Source: Acetobacteraceae bacterium
Lineage (GTDB): Bacteria > Pseudomonadota > Alphaproteobacteria > Acetobacterales > Acetobacteraceae
DNA length: 47,601 nucleotides
Direction of reading: 5' to 3'
Assembly (NCBI GenBank): GCA_027487675.1
Contig: JAIYDD010000229.1
Coordinates: 1-47,601, forward strand
Shown here: piece by piece, positions 25,087 to 35,247 of the stretch
How the letters are laid out: each line of letters opens with the position of its first letter
How positions within the stretch are numbered: the first letter of the stretch is position 1
The notes under the pieces: model-generated
Database searches by the model: none
What the model saw: only the letters and a program-made list of their open reading frames with translations
Told to the model about the DNA's origin: nothing
Program-made: the position numbers and the translations under genes

Positions 25087-25965
25087 TCAGTTCAGCAGGC
25101 CGGCGCCCACCATGGCGTCGCGCACGCGGGCTGCGCTGGCGTCGGCGATCGGCGCCATGGGCAGGCGGCAGGTGGCGGTGCCGTGGCCGAGCAGGCTGGC
25201 GGCGAACTTCACCGGGCCCGGCGAGGTCTCGCAGAACATCGCGTCATGCACCGGCACCAGCCGGTCCTGGATCGCCATCGCATCGGCGATGCGCCCCTCG
25301 GCCCAGGCATCGTGCATCTGCCGGCAGAGCCGGGGCGCGATGTTGGCGGTGACGGAGATGCAGCCATGCCCGCCGGCGGCCAGGTAGGACAGCGCCGTGT
25401 GGTCCTCGCCCGAGAGCTGGCAGAAATCGGGGCCGCAGGCGGCCCGCGTGTGCAGCGGCCGCGTCAGGTTCGCCGTCGCGTCCTTCACGCCGACGATGTT
25501 CGGGTGCCTGGCCAGCTTCGCCATGGTCTCGACGGTCATGTCGATCACGCTGCGGCCGGGGATGTTGTAGATCAGGATCGGCAGCGCCACGGCATCCGCG
25601 ATCGCCATGAAGTGGCGATACAGCCCCTCCTGCGTCGGCTTGTTGTAGTAGGGGGTCACCACCAGCGCGGCATCGGCGCCGGCCTGCTTGGCGTGGCGCG
25701 TCAGCGCGACGGCTTCCGCGGTGGAATTGCTGCCGGTGCCGGCGATGACCGGCACGCGGCCGCGCGCGGCGGCGATGCAGGCCTCCACCACGACATGGTG
25801 TTCGTCATGCGTCAGCGTCGGGCTCTCGCCCGTGGTGCCGACGGGGATCAGCCCCTGCGTGCCCTCCGCCACCTGCCACTCGACGAAGTCGGCGAAGGCC
25901 TTCAGGTCCAGGGCGCCATCGGCCTGCATGGGCGTCACCAGCGCCACCAGCGATCCCCTGAACAT
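25087..25965 (-). CDS. dapA: 4-hydroxy-tetrahydrodipicolinate synthase
   Basis: 292 residues from MFRGSLVALVTPM. It condenses pyruvate and aspartate semialdehyde in lysine/diaminopimelate synthesis. The Schiff-base lysine is K161 in IVGVKDAT; Y133 in IYNIPGRSV and T44-T45 in VGTTGES complete the active site. An upstream start would add 27 Arg-rich residues without family support. It is divergent from the lytic transglycosylase gene, with a 137-bp shared promoter region; both serve the cell wall. Confidence 0.95.
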   Translation of the reverse strand: MFRGSLVALVTPMQADGALDLKAFADFVEWQVAEGTQGLIPVGTTGESPTLTHDEHHVVVEACIAAARGRVPVIAGTGSNSTAEAVALTRHAKQAGADAALVVTPYYNKPTQEGLYRHFMAIADAVALPILIYNIPGRSVIDMTVETMAKLARHPNIVGVKDATANLTRPLHTRAACGPDFCQLSGEDHTALSYLAAGGHGCISVTANIAPRLCRQMHDAWAEGRIADAMAIQDRLVPVHDAMFCETSPGPVKFAASLLGHGTATCRLPMAPIADASAARVRDAMVGAGLLN

Positions 25966-26102
25966 GTTTGTGCGCAGCCCCGTGCCGTGTCGGACCGCGG
26001 AAGCTAGGCGCGCGGGGGTCGCGCGGCAAGGCCGCCCGAGCGGCACGTCGTAACCGCCTTGCCCTGCACGGGGCGGCGCGGGGCTGCTAGGCTGCGGCCC
26101 GC

Positions 26103-28070
26103 ATGCGCCGCGCCCTCCTGCTGCTCCCCCTGCTTCTCCTCGGCACGCCGCTCGCCGCCCAGCCCTGGGCGAGCGACGCCGCCCGCGCCGCCGGCCGCCA
26201 GGCGCTGGCCGCCGCCCAGGCCGGCCGCTTCCCGGAAGCCGAGGCGCTGGCCCGCAACGCCGATCCGCTGGCGCGCAAGGTCACCGCCTGGATGCGCCTG
26301 CAGGTCCGCGGCCCGGGCACGAGCGCGGCCGAGCTGCTCGGCTGGCTCGCCGACAACCCCGACTGGCCGCTGCCCGAGACCATGGCCCGCCGCGCCGAGG
26401 AAGCGCTCGCCGCCGAGGCCGATGACGCGATGGTGCTGGCGCATTTCGCCCGCCGCCCGGCGCGCACGCTGGATGGCGCGCTGCGCCATGCCGCCGCGCT
26501 CGGCCGCGCCGGCCGCCCCGCCGAGGCCGCCGCGGCGATCCGCGAGGCCTGGCGCCAGGCCCCGCCCTCCGACCCCGCCGAGGCCGCGGTGCTGGAACGC
26601 CACGCCGCCGCCCTCTCGGCGGAGGACCATGCGAGGCGCTTCGACCGGCTGGTCTGGGAAGGCCAGGCCGGCGCCGCATCGCGCCTGCTGCCGCGGCTCG
26701 ACCCTGCCCGGCGCGCCGTCGCCGAGGCGCGGCTGGCCTTCCGGGCGGAGCGCGAGGTCGCCCTCCCCGCCAATGCCCGCGACATCGGCCTGGCCTATGA
26801 ACGCGCCCGGTTCCTGCGCCGGCGCGACCGCGACGCCGAGGCCGCTGCCGCCTGGGCCACGGCCGAGCCCCTGCAGCGCGACCTGCCGCCGGAAGCCGCC
26901 CGCGCCGTCTGGGCGGAACGCCAGCTGCTGGCGCGCAAGCTGCTGCGCCTCGGCGATCCCGCCGCCGCCTATCGGCTGGCGGCGAACCATGGCGTGGCGG
27001 AGGCCGGGGAGCCGCGGCAGGAGGCGGAATTCCTGGCCGGCTTCCTGGCGCTGCGGCGCCTGGGCGACCCCGCCGCCGCGCAGCGCCATTTCGCGCGGGT
27101 GGACGACGAGAGCCGCAGCGTCATCACCCGGGCCCGCGCCGCCTATTGGGAAGGCCGCGCACTGGCGGCGCTGGGACGCGACGCCGAGGCCCGCGCGCGA
27201 TGGGACGCCGCGGCCGGCTTCCCCACCGCCTTCTATGGCCAGCTCGCCAGCCTCGCACTCGGCGAGCCGCCCGCGCGGCTGTCGGAGCGCATCGCCGCCA
27301 CCGCCCTGCCCGTCCCGCCGCGCGACGTCGCCGATGGCTTCGGGCTGCGGGAACTGGCGCGGGTGGTGGTGACGCTGGCCGATCTCGGCCAGTCCGACCG
27401 CGCGCGGCAATTCCTGCTGCGGATGGAGGATCTCTCGCCCGACGCCGCCGATCGCTGGCTGATCGCGCGGCTTGCCGTGCTGGTCGGCCGGCCCGACCAC
27501 GCCGTCTGGGTGGCGCGCCGCGCCGGCGCGGACGGGGTGGTGCTGCTGGAGGATGGCTGGCCCACGCCCTACCCCGCCCCGGACGGGCTGGCGGAACCCG
27601 CGGTGGTGCACGCCATCACGCGGCAGGAGAGCAATTTCGAGCTCGGCGCCGTCTCCTCGGCCAATGCGCGCGGGCCGATGCAGCTGCTGCCGGCGACCGC
27701 GCAGGGGGTGGCGCGGCGGCTCGGCATCCCGCACACGACCGCGATGCTGACGAGCGACCCCGCGCACAACCTCCGCCTCGGCTCGGCCTATATCGCCGAG
27801 CGGCTGGACCGCTTCGGCGGCGCGCTGCCGCTGGCGGCGGCCGCCTACAATGCCGGCAGCGCGCGGGTGGATGACTGGCTGGTGACCTATGGCGATCCGC
27901 GCACGCCGGACGGCCCGCACATCCTGGACTGGATCGAGCAGATCCCCTTCGGCGAGACGCGCAACTACGTCCAGCGGGTGATCGAGAACGTGCTGGTCTA
28001 CCGCGCCCGGGACCCTGCCACGGCCGCCCTGCCCCACCCGCTGGCGCCGCTGCTGGAGGGCCGCCGATGA
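26103..28070 (+). CDS. slt: Soluble lytic murein transglycosylase
   Basis: 655 residues. The signal peptide MRRALLLLPLLLLGTPLAAQ exports it to the periplasm, where it cleaves glycan strands with formation of 1,6-anhydromuramic acid. Residues about 25-450 are an alpha-helical superhelix of the Slt70 U-domain type. The catalytic domain begins near 495, with catalytic E509 in AITRQESNFELGAVSSANARG and the GPMQLLPATA and AYNAG motifs. The stop overlaps the next ATG (28067-28070). Confidence 0.92.
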   Translation: MRRALLLLPLLLLGTPLAAQPWASDAARAAGRQALAAAQAGRFPEAEALARNADPLARKVTAWMRLQVRGPGTSAAELLGWLADNPDWPLPETMARRAEEALAAEADDAMVLAHFARRPARTLDGALRHAAALGRAGRPAEAAAAIREAWRQAPPSDPAEAAVLERHAAALSAEDHARRFDRLVWEGQAGAASRLLPRLDPARRAVAEARLAFRAEREVALPANARDIGLAYERARFLRRRDRDAEAAAAWATAEPLQRDLPPEAARAVWAERQLLARKLLRLGDPAAAYRLAANHGVAEAGEPRQEAEFLAGFLALRRLGDPAAAQRHFARVDDESRSVITRARAAYWEGRALAALGRDAEARARWDAAAGFPTAFYGQLASLALGEPPARLSERIAATALPVPPRDVADGFGLRELARVVVTLADLGQSDRARQFLLRMEDLSPDAADRWLIARLAVLVGRPDHAVWVARRAGADGVVLLEDGWPTPYPAPDGLAEPAVVHAITRQESNFELGAVSSANARGPMQLLPATAQGVARRLGIPHTTAMLTSDPAHNLRLGSAYIAERLDRFGGALPLAAAAYNAGSARVDDWLVTYGDPRTPDGPHILDWIEQIPFGETRNYVQRVIENVLVYRARDPATAALPHPLAPLLEGRR

Positions 28071-28909
28071 CGCCGCAAGCCTTGCGCATCTCCGCCCGCG
28101 ACGGGCTGGCGCTGGCCGTCGCCGACTGGCCGGGGCCGGAAGGCCGCACGCCGATCCTGTGCCTGTCGGGCCTGACGCGCAGCGCGCGGGATTTCGACGC
28201 GCTCGCGGCGCGCCATGCCGGGCGCCGCCGCGTGCTGGCGATCGACCATATCGGCCATGGCGACAGCGCCCGGCCGGAGGAGCCGGCGCGCTACGGCTTC
28301 GAGGGCTCGCTGCGCGACGTGCTGGACGTGATGGCGGCGGTGCATTGCGCGCGCGCCGTCGTGGTCGGCACCAGCTTCGGCGGGCTGCTCGGCATGGTGA
28401 TGGGCGTGCTGCGGCCGACCGCGCTGGCGGGCCTCGTGCTGAACGATGTGGGCCCGGTGCTGGAACCGGTGGGCCTCGGCTTCGTGCAGGATTTCGTGGG
28501 CCGCGACCCGGCGCTGCCGGACCTCGCTGCCTGCGTCGCGCATCTGCGCAAGAGCCTGCCGCCGCTGCTGATGGACGACGCCGGCTGGGCGCGCTTCGCG
28601 GCGAACACCTTCGCGCCCGGCAAGGACGGGCGCTGGCACCCGCGCTGGGACACCCGCATCGCGGAGGTGATGCGCGGCGCCGGCCCGATGCCGCCGCTGT
28701 GGGGCGCCTTCGGGGCGCTGGCGCACCTGCCGCTGATGCTGGTGCGCGGCGAGGTGTCGGAACTGTTGTCGCCGGCCACCACCGCGCGGATGCGGCGCGA
28801 GCGGCCGGACATGGCCTTCGTGAACCTGCCCGGCAGCGGCCACGCGCCGACGCTGGAGGAGGATTTGGTGGCGGACGCGCTCGACCGCTTCCTGGATGCC
28901 ATCCCGTGA
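28067..28909 (+). CDS. Alpha/beta hydrolase
   Basis: 280 residues. A cytoplasmic alpha/beta-hydrolase fold: oxyanion strand LCLSGLTRS, the AIDHIGHGDS turn, nucleophile S103 in GTSFGG, and H259 in GSGHAPTL. The acid is probably an Asp/Glu after strand 6 (LVRGEVSELLS). The substrate is unknown; an esterase or lactonase are the usual outcomes. It is coupled by ATGA to the transglycosylase gene upstream and by GTGA to pgpA downstream. Confidence 0.88.
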   Translation: MTPQALRISARDGLALAVADWPGPEGRTPILCLSGLTRSARDFDALAARHAGRRRVLAIDHIGHGDSARPEEPARYGFEGSLRDVLDVMAAVHCARAVVVGTSFGGLLGMVMGVLRPTALAGLVLNDVGPVLEPVGLGFVQDFVGRDPALPDLAACVAHLRKSLPPLLMDDAGWARFAANTFAPGKDGRWHPRWDTRIAEVMRGAGPMPPLWGAFGALAHLPLMLVRGEVSELLSPATTARMRRERPDMAFVNLPGSGHAPTLEEDLVADALDRFLDAIP

Positions 28910-29349
28910 CGCCGGCGATGGCGGTGGCCACCCTCGGCGGGGCGGGGCTGCTGAAGCCGGCGCCCGGGACCTGGGGCTCCGCGGTGGTGCTGCCGCTGGT
29001 GCTGGCCGGTCCGGCGGCGTGCCTCGTCGGGGCGGTGCTGCTGCTCGCCGGCGGATACTGGGCGGCCGGCCAGGTGATGCGGGAGGGCGACGATCCCGGC
29101 TGGTTCGTGGCCGATGAAGGTGCCGGGATGCTGCTGGCGCTGGCGGCGCTGCCCTCGGCGGGCATCCCGGGCGTGCTGGCCGCCTTCGCGCTGTTCCGGC
29201 TTTTCGACATCGCGAAACCCTGGCCGGTCTCCTGGGCGGATCGCCAGCCGGGCGCCTTCGGGGTGATGGCGGACGATGTGCTCGCGGGGGCGATGGCGGC
29301 GGCGCTGCTGCTGGCCGCCCAGGCCGGCTTCCCCGGGGTGCTGGCGTGA
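28906..29349 (+). CDS. pgpA: Phosphatidylglycerophosphatase A
   Basis: 147 residues. It dephosphorylates phosphatidylglycerol phosphate in the inner membrane. Family motifs are LLKPAPGTWGS, DEGAGML, FRLFDIAKPWPVSWADR and GVMADDVLAG; three or four hydrophobic helices are visible. The GTG at 28906 overlaps the hydrolase stop (GTGA); an ATG four codons later is an alternative. Confidence 0.92.
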   Translation: MTPAMAVATLGGAGLLKPAPGTWGSAVVLPLVLAGPAACLVGAVLLLAGGYWAAGQVMREGDDPGWFVADEGAGMLLALAALPSAGIPGVLAAFALFRLFDIAKPWPVSWADRQPGAFGVMADDVLAGAMAAALLLAAQAGFPGVLA

Positions 29350-29401
29350 TGCGGCGCGCCGAGGCTCCGGCGCGAACCGCCTTCCCGGAGGTGCCCGCGT
29401 G

Positions 29402-29893
29402 ATGCTGCCCGACGAGACACTGGCGGAGGCCGCCGCGCTGCTGGCCGAGCTGCAGGCGCGCGATGTCACGCTCGCCACCGCCGAGAGCTGCACCGGCGGG
29501 CTGATCGCCGCGGCGCTGACCGCGATCCCCGGCTCCTCCGCCACCGTGCTCGCCGGCTACGTCACCTACTCCAACGCGGCCAAGACCCGCATGGTCGGCG
29601 TGCCGGCGGCGATGCTGGCGGAACACGGCGCCGTCTCCGCCCCCGTCGCCCAGGCGATGGCGGAAGGCGCGCTGCGCGATGCGGGCGCGGGCGTCGCGGT
29701 CGCCTGCACCGGCATCGCCGGGCCCGGCGGCGGCAGCGCCTTCAAGCCCGTCGGCCTGGTGTTCCTCGGCTGCGCGCGGCGCGGCGCGCCGGCGCTGGTC
29801 GAGCGCCATGTCTTCCCCGGCGACCGCACGGCCATCCGCGCGGCAACCGTGGCCGCCGCCTTCGCGCTGGTGCGTCGCGCCCTGGCCGGATAG
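29402..29893 (+). CDS. pncC: CinA C-terminal-type nicotinamide-nucleotide amidase
   Basis: 163 residues. It corresponds only to the C-terminal domain of CinA (PncC), which deamidates nicotinamide mononucleotide for NAD recycling. Motifs are TAESCTGGLIAAALTAIPGSS, GYVTYSNAAKTRMVGV, and VACTGIAGPGGGS. GGAGG lies 13 bases before the ATG. The stand-alone short form is common in proteobacteria, so this is not a truncation. It follows pgpA by 52 bp, an arrangement often seen in alphaproteobacteria. Confidence 0.93.
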   Translation: MLPDETLAEAAALLAELQARDVTLATAESCTGGLIAAALTAIPGSSATVLAGYVTYSNAAKTRMVGVPAAMLAEHGAVSAPVAQAMAEGALRDAGAGVAVACTGIAGPGGGSAFKPVGLVFLGCARRGAPALVERHVFPGDRTAIRAATVAAAFALVRRALAG

Positions 29894-29921
29894 CCGCGCC
29901 CTTTCAAGGAGCATCCTTCGC

Positions 29922-31310
29922 ATGGACCCCACCCCCCGCCTCATCGAGGCGCTGGATGCCGACCGCGACGGCGCCGTGGCGCGGCTGACGGAATGGCTGC
30001 GCATCCCCTCGGTCAGCGCGCAGCCGCAGCATGCCGCCGATTGCGTGCGCGCCGCCGAATGGCTGCGCGACCAGCTCTCCGGCCTCGGCTTCACCGCCGG
30101 CCTGCGCCAGACGCCGGGCCATCCGGTGGTCGTCGCCCACCACCCCGGCACCAACCCCGCCCTGCCCCGCCTGCTCTACTACGGCCATTACGACGTGCAG
30201 CCGGCCGAGCCTTTCGAGCTCTGGACCACCCCCGCCTTCGAACCGACGCTGTTCGAGGGCCCGAACGGCCCGCGCATCCGCGCCCGCGGCGCGGTGGACG
30301 ACAAGGGCCAGGTGATGACCTGGCTGGAAGCGATGCGCGCCTGGCACAGCATCGCCGGCGGCCCGCCCTGCCCCGTCACCGTGGTGGTGGAGGGCGAGGA
30401 GGAGGTCGGCTCCCCCAACCTCGACGCCTTCCTGCGCGACGCGGCGGCCGAGCTTGCGGCCGATGTCGCGGTGATCAGCGACACCAACATGTGGAACGCC
30501 GACACGCCGGCGCTGTCCACGCGGCTGCGCGGCCTCTGCTACGTGCAGCTCGACATCCGCGCCGCCAGCCGGGACCTGCATTCGGGCATGTATGGCGGCA
30601 GCGCGCTGAACCCGATCAACCTCATCACCCGCATCCTGGGCGAGCTGCACGACGACCAGGGCCGCATCCGCATCCCGGGCTTCTACGACGGCGTGCCGGA
30701 GCTTTCGGCCGAGCAGCGCGCCGCCTGGCAGGCGCTCGGCTTCTCCGAGCAGGATTTCCTCGGCGAGATCGGGCTTTCCGTGCCGGTGGGCGAGAAGGAC
30801 CGCGGCGCACTGGAACGGCTCTGGGCGCGGCCGACGGCCGACATCAACGGCATCTGGGGCGGCTATGCGGGCGTGGGCAGCAAGACCGTGATCGCGGCCG
30901 AAGCCCACGCCAAGGTCTCCTTCCGCCTGGTGCCCGGCCAGGACCCGCAGAAGGTGGTGGACGGCTTCCGCGCCTTCGTCACCGCCCGCCTGCCGGCCGA
31001 TGCCAAGGCCGAGCTGCAGGTCTTCGGCCTGGGCCACGGCATCGAGGTGCCGGCCGACAGCCGCTTCATCCGCGCCGCCCAGGCGGCGCTGGCCGAGGAA
31101 TATGGCCGCCCGGCCGCGCTGATCGGCTGCGGCGGATCGATCCCCGTGGTGTCCAGCCTGAAGACGCTGCTCGGCCTCGACAGCGTGCTGATGGGCTTCG
31201 GGCTGGAGGACGACCAGGTGCACAGCCCGGACGAGAAGTTCGACCTGCGCTGCCTGCACCAGGGCGCGCGCAGCCATGCGCGGCTGCTGGCGAAGCTGGC
31301 GGCGGGGTAG
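29922..31310 (+). CDS. M20 family dipeptidase
   Basis: 462 residues. A zinc metallopeptidase of the M20 carnosinase/CPG2-like group. Metal ligands are visible in LLYYGHYDVQPAEP (His, Asp), RGAVDDKGQ (Asp), VEGEEEVGSPN (catalytic Glu and a metal Glu) and SDTNMWN (Asp), with the last His near the C-terminus in DDQVHSPDEKFDLRC. The lid domain begins about residue 205 (LDIRAASRDLHSGMYGG). The ATG at 29922 has AAGGAG ten bases upstream. It ends five bases from the convergent wecB stop. Confidence 0.92.
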   Translation: MDPTPRLIEALDADRDGAVARLTEWLRIPSVSAQPQHAADCVRAAEWLRDQLSGLGFTAGLRQTPGHPVVVAHHPGTNPALPRLLYYGHYDVQPAEPFELWTTPAFEPTLFEGPNGPRIRARGAVDDKGQVMTWLEAMRAWHSIAGGPPCPVTVVVEGEEEVGSPNLDAFLRDAAAELAADVAVISDTNMWNADTPALSTRLRGLCYVQLDIRAASRDLHSGMYGGSALNPINLITRILGELHDDQGRIRIPGFYDGVPELSAEQRAAWQALGFSEQDFLGEIGLSVPVGEKDRGALERLWARPTADINGIWGGYAGVGSKTVIAAEAHAKVSFRLVPGQDPQKVVDGFRAFVTARLPADAKAELQVFGLGHGIEVPADSRFIRAAQAALAEEYGRPAALIGCGGSIPVVSSLKTLLGLDSVLMGFGLEDDQVHSPDEKFDLRCLHQGARSHARLLAKLAAG

Positions 31311-31315
31311 CCCCG

Positions 31316-32443
31316 CTACTCCGCGGCCATCGCCGGCGCCACCAGCGCGCAGCGGCAGAGCGCCGCGATCCGCGCCGCCGCCTGGCCATCGCCGAAGGGG
31401 GACCCGCCGCGCGTCATCCGCGCGGCCTCCGCCGGGTCGTCGAGCAGCGCGGACGCGGCGGCCACGATCCGCCGCCGGTCCGTGCCGACCAGGCGCGCGA
31501 CGCCGGCTTCCACCGCCTCCGGCCGTTCCGTCTCCTCCCGCAGCACCAGAACCGGGCGGCCGAGGGCGGGCGCTTCCTCCTGCACCCCGCCGCTGTCGGT
31601 CAGCACGAGCGAGGCGCGCAGCAGCAGCCCGACGAAGCGGTCGTAATCCGCGGGCGGGACGAGGTGCACGCGGTCCAGCCCGCCGAGCAGCGGCCGCACC
31701 ACCGCCGCCACCCGGGGGTTGGGGTGCACCGGCCAGGCGAATTCCACATCCGGGAAGCGCGCGTGCAGGTCGAGCACGGCGCGGGAGATGGCGCGCAGCT
31801 TCTCGCCCAGCGTCTCCCGACGATGCGCCGTCACCAGCACCAGGCGGCGGCCCGGCGCGATCGGCAGGTCGCAGGCGGGTTGCTGGCGCGCCACCGCCAG
31901 CAGCGCGTCGATCACCGTGTTGCCGGTGACATGGATCGCCGAGGGAGCCACGCCCTCGCGCAGCAGGTTGTCGCGCGCGCCGGCGGTCGGGGCGAAGTGC
32001 AGCGCGCTCGCCAGGCTGGCGATGCGGCGGTTCATCTCCTCCGGGAAGGGGCGGTCGATGTCATGGGTGCGCAGGCCGGCCTCGACATGGCCGACCGGGA
32101 TGCGCCGGCAGAAGCCCGCCATGGCGCCGGCCATGACGGAGGTGGTGTCGCCCTGCACCAGGATCATGTCCTGCGGGGCCGCCGCCAGATAGGCATCGAG
32201 CCGCGCCAGCACGCGCGCCGCCAGCCCGGCGAGGCTCTGGTCCGGCTGCATCACGTCCAGGTCCACGTCGAGGTCGATGCCGAACAGCGACAGCGCCTGC
32301 CGCGCCATGTCCCGGTGCTGCCCGGTGCCGAGCACCGTCACCCGCGCGAAGCCCGCGGCGCGCAACGCCAGCACCACCGGGGCCATCTTGATCGCCTCGG
32401 GCCGCGTGCCGATCAGGCAGAGGATGCGGCGCGGCCCGGCCAT
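31316..32443 (-). CDS. wecB: UDP-N-acetylglucosamine 2-epimerase (non-hydrolysing)
   Basis: 375 residues, two Rossmann domains of the GT-B-like fold. It interconverts UDP-GlcNAc and UDP-ManNAc for surface polysaccharides. Signatures are GTRPEAIKMAPVV at the N-terminus, QGDTTS, GHVEAGLRT, RPFPEEMNR, the TDSGGVQEEA nucleotide-binding loop, REETERPEAVEAG and GDGQAAARI. No glycan cluster surrounds it in the window. The 149-bp region upstream of the ATG is AT-richer than its surroundings and likely holds the promoter. Confidence 0.93.
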   Translation of the reverse strand: MAGPRRILCLIGTRPEAIKMAPVVLALRAAGFARVTVLGTGQHRDMARQALSLFGIDLDVDLDVMQPDQSLAGLAARVLARLDAYLAAAPQDMILVQGDTTSVMAGAMAGFCRRIPVGHVEAGLRTHDIDRPFPEEMNRRIASLASALHFAPTAGARDNLLREGVAPSAIHVTGNTVIDALLAVARQQPACDLPIAPGRRLVLVTAHRRETLGEKLRAISRAVLDLHARFPDVEFAWPVHPNPRVAAVVRPLLGGLDRVHLVPPADYDRFVGLLLRASLVLTDSGGVQEEAPALGRPVLVLREETERPEAVEAGVARLVGTDRRRIVAAASALLDDPAEAARMTRGGSPFGDGQAAARIAALCRCALVAPAMAAE

Positions 32444-32592
32444 CAGCGTCGCGCCCGCCCGGGCGGAGCGCGGCCGGGGCCGGCGGTCCGATCGGTATGC
32501 CCGGGGCGGTCATCGCGTCCAGGTTGCATGACACGAATCAGTAAACGCCCCGCGTGACAAACGCTAGGGTTGATTAAGTCCTGCCTGTTTTT

Positions 32593-32808
32593 CTATCCCA
32601 GGCGCCGCAGCCGCGCCCGCAGGCGTGCCACCGCGCCTGCGCGGGTCATGCCCGGCCGGGCCTTCCGCTGCTCCTCCGCCACCAGCCAGTCCAGCTCGGC
32701 CTTGGCGATTCCGGGCAGCTTCGCGGGCTCGCGCCGGAACCAGCCGCGCAGCACGGCCAGAAGCCGCGCAGGGGCCAGGGGCGCCAGGTGGCCGGCGGGC
32801 GGCCGCAT
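32593..32808 (-). CDS. Small basic protein of unknown function
   Basis: 71 residues from the ATG at 32808, or 79 from a GTG at 32832. No family is recognised. The sequence is basic and helical, with WFRREPAKLPGIAKAELDWLVAEEQRKARPGMT followed by an Arg/Leu-rich tail. Codon use matches neighbouring genes. It lies between wecB and the aromatic flavoprotein gene on the same strand, 84 bp after the latter. Confidence 0.45.
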   Translation of the reverse strand: MRPPAGHLAPLAPARLLAVLRGWFRREPAKLPGIAKAELDWLVAEEQRKARPGMTRAGAVARLRARLRRLG

Positions 32809-32892
32809 GGGGTCACGCTTCCGTGGTGTCACGTCCCCGTCATCGCATGGCGATGCGGTCGCGATCCAGTCCGGAAACGTCCGCCGCTTCGG

Positions 32893-35247
32893 CTATTCGG
32901 CGGCGCGCGACGCCGGCGCCGGGTCCGGCGCGTGGCTGCGCGGACGTGCCTTCAGGCGCAGCTCCCGCAGATCGGCCTGGTCGCGCGCGGCGTTGCGCAT
33001 CAGCGCATCCTTGCCCCAGAGGTATTGCGGCGGGCAGGCGATGTCCTTGACGCCGTATTGCGCCGCGGCCTGCATGGCGAAGAAGGGGTTCGTCAGGTGC
33101 GGCCGCGCCAGGGCCACAAGATCCGCGCGGCCGGCGGCGAGGATGGTGTTGGCCTGGTCGGCGGTGGTGATGTTGCCGACGCACATGGTGGCGATGCCGG
33201 CCTCGTTGCGGATCATGTCGGACCAGGGCACCTGGAACATGCGGCCATAGACCGGCTCCGCATCGTGCACGGTCTGGCCGGTGGAGACGTCGAGCAGGTC
33301 CGCGCCCTCGGCCGCGAAGGCGCGGGCGATGGCGATGCAGTCGTCTTCCGAAAGCCCGCCCGCCTTCCAGTCGGTGGCGGAGATGCGGACCGACATCGGG
33401 CGGTCGGCGGGCCAGGCGGCGCGCATGGCGCGGAACACTTCGAGCGGGAAGCGCAGGCGGTTCGCGACGCTGCCGCCATATTCGTCGGCGCGGATGTTGG
33501 TCAGCGGCGAGAGGAAGCTGGCCAGCAGGTAGCCATGGGCGCAGTGCAGCTCCAGCATGTCGAACCCGCAGTCGACGGCGCGGCGCGTGGCGGCGACGAA
33601 ATCCTCGCGCACCGCATCCATGTCGGCGCGCGTCATCTCGCGCGGCACCTGGCTTTGCGTGAAATAGGGGATCGGGCTGGCGGAGACGATCGGCCAGCCG
33701 CCGTCTTCCAGCGGCTGGTCGATGCCGTCCCACATCAGCTTCGTCGCACCCTTGCGCCCGGCATGGCCGAGCTGCAGGCAAAGCTTCGCCGCCGAATGGC
33801 GATGCGCGAAGTCCACGATGCGCGTCCATGCCGCCTGCTGCGCGTCGTTCCACAGGCCGGTGCAGCCGCGCGTGATGCGGCTGTCCGGGGAGATGCAGGT
33901 CATCTCGGTGAAGACCAGCCCCGCCCCGCCCAGGGCGCGGGAGGTGTAGTGCTGGAAGTGGAAATCGCCGGGCACGCCCTCCTCGGCCGAATACATGTCC
34001 ATCGGCGAGACGACGATGCGGTTCGCGAGCTGCATGCCGCGCAGGGCGAAGGGCTGGAACAAAGGCGGCTTCCGGGGCGAGGCCGGCAGGCCCTTCGCCT
34101 GCGCGTCGGCGGCGAAGACCTGCTGGGTTTCCTGCACGAAGCCCGGCGCGCGCAGCGCGAGGTTGTCCCAGGTGATGGCCTTCGACCGCGTCATCACGCC
34201 GAAGGCGAAGCGCGTCGGGTCGAAATGCCAGAAGCGCTTCACATGCTCGAACCAGACCAGCGAGACATCGGCCGCGTGCTGCGTCTTCTCCACATCCTCG
34301 CGGCGCGCGGTCTCGAAGCGCGTGAGGCATGCGGCGACGTCGCCGCCGGCCTGGAAGGCCTGGTGAAGGGCGATCGCGTCCTCCATCGCCAGCTTGGTGC
34401 CGGAGCCGATGGAGAAATGCGCGCTGGCCTTGGCATCGCCGAGCAGCACGACATTGCCGCGCGTCCAGCGCGCGCAGCGGATCATCGGGAAGCGGCGCCA
34501 CAGGCTGCGGTTGGTGATCAGCCGGTGGCCTTGCAGATCCTCGGCGAAGACGGATTCGAGGAAGCGCGCGCTGTCCTCCTCGCCCATCGAAGCCAGGCCG
34601 GCGCGGGCAAAGGTCTCGGGGTCGGTTTCCAGCACCCAGGTGCTGGCGCCAGCCTCGTACTGGTAGGCATGCGCGATGAAGATGCCTTCCGGGCGTTCGC
34701 GGAAGCAGAAGGTGAAGGCATCCAGCGGCCGCGTGCTGCCCATCCAGGCGAAGCGGTTGGGGCGCAGGTCGGTCTCAGGCTGGAAGTGGTCGCGCCAGCG
34801 CTCGCGGATGGGGGAGTTGATGCCGTCGGCCGCGACGATCAGGTCGGCGTCGGGGAAGTCCTCCGGCTGGGCTTCGCGGCGGAATTCGAGTTCCACGCCC
34901 AGCGCCCGCGCCCGGTCCTGCAGCAGCATCAGCAGCGTGCGGCGCGAACACCCACAAAAACCGTTGCCGCCGATGCGGTGGCGGCCCTGTTCGGCGCCAT
35001 CCACGCCGCGGCGGATGATCTCGATGTCGTCCCAATAGGCGAAGCTGCGCGCGATGGCGCGGTAGGAAGGCTCGTCCGCGGCCTTGAAGGCGTCCAGCGT
35101 CGCGTCGCTGAACACCACGCCGAAGCCGAAGGTGTCGTCCGGGCGGTTGCGCTCCACCACCGTGATGCGCGCGCCGGGGTGGTCCCGCTTCATCAGGATG
35201 GCGAAATAGAGCCCCGCCGGGCCGCCGCCGATCACCGCGATGCGCAT
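32893..35247 (-). CDS. Fused aromatic-CoA monooxygenase / Old Yellow Enzyme reductase (2-aminobenzoyl-CoA monooxygenase/reductase type)
   Basis: 784 residues with two flavin domains. Residues 1 to about 390 form a group A FAD monooxygenase: dinucleotide motif GGGPAG at 7-12 and the [22 protein letters not shown] motif. From about 395 to 760 is an Old Yellow Enzyme-type FMN barrel ([58 protein letters not shown]). The same fusion is known as 2-aminobenzoyl-CoA monooxygenase/reductase in Azoarcus evansii, which hydroxylates and reduces the aromatic ring of 2-aminobenzoyl-CoA. Related proteins are annotated as bifunctional salicylyl-CoA 5-hydroxylase/oxidoreductase, so salicylate is an alternative substrate. 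It is divergent from the operon holding the matching CoA ligase. The ATG at 35247 has GGGGTG upstream. Confidence 0.9.
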   Translation of the reverse strand: MRIAVIGGGPAGLYFAILMKRDHPGARITVVERNRPDDTFGFGVVFSDATLDAFKAADEPSYRAIARSFAYWDDIEIIRRGVDGAEQGRHRIGGNGFCGCSRRTLLMLLQDRARALGVELEFRREAQPEDFPDADLIVAADGINSPIRERWRDHFQPETDLRPNRFAWMGSTRPLDAFTFCFRERPEGIFIAHAYQYEAGASTWVLETDPETFARAGLASMGEEDSARFLESVFAEDLQGHRLITNRSLWRRFPMIRCARWTRGNVVLLGDAKASAHFSIGSGTKLAMEDAIALHQAFQAGGDVAACLTRFETARREDVEKTQHAADVSLVWFEHVKRFWHFDPTRFAFGVMTRSKAITWDNLALRAPGFVQETQQVFAADAQAKGLPASPRKPPLFQPFALRGMQLANRIVVSPMDMYSAEEGVPGDFHFQHYTSRALGGAGLVFTEMTCISPDSRITRGCTGLWNDAQQAAWTRIVDFAHRHSAAKLCLQLGHAGRKGATKLMWDGIDQPLEDGGWPIVSASPIPYFTQSQVPREMTRADMDAVREDFVAATRRAVDCGFDMLELHCAHGYLLASFLSPLTNIRADEYGGSVANRLRFPLEVFRAMRAAWPADRPMSVRISATDWKAGGLSEDDCIAIARAFAAEGADLLDVSTGQTVHDAEPVYGRMFQVPWSDMIRNEAGIATMCVGNITTADQANTILAAGRADLVALARPHLTNPFFAMQAAAQYGVKDIACPPQYLWGKDALMRNAARDQADLRELRLKARPRSHAPDPAPASRAAE

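Noticed and set aside
26004-29420. 1138-codon minus-strand open frame opposite the transglycosylase-hydrolase-pgpA run
   Set aside because: It is antisense to three motif-rich genes, with no family features of its own.
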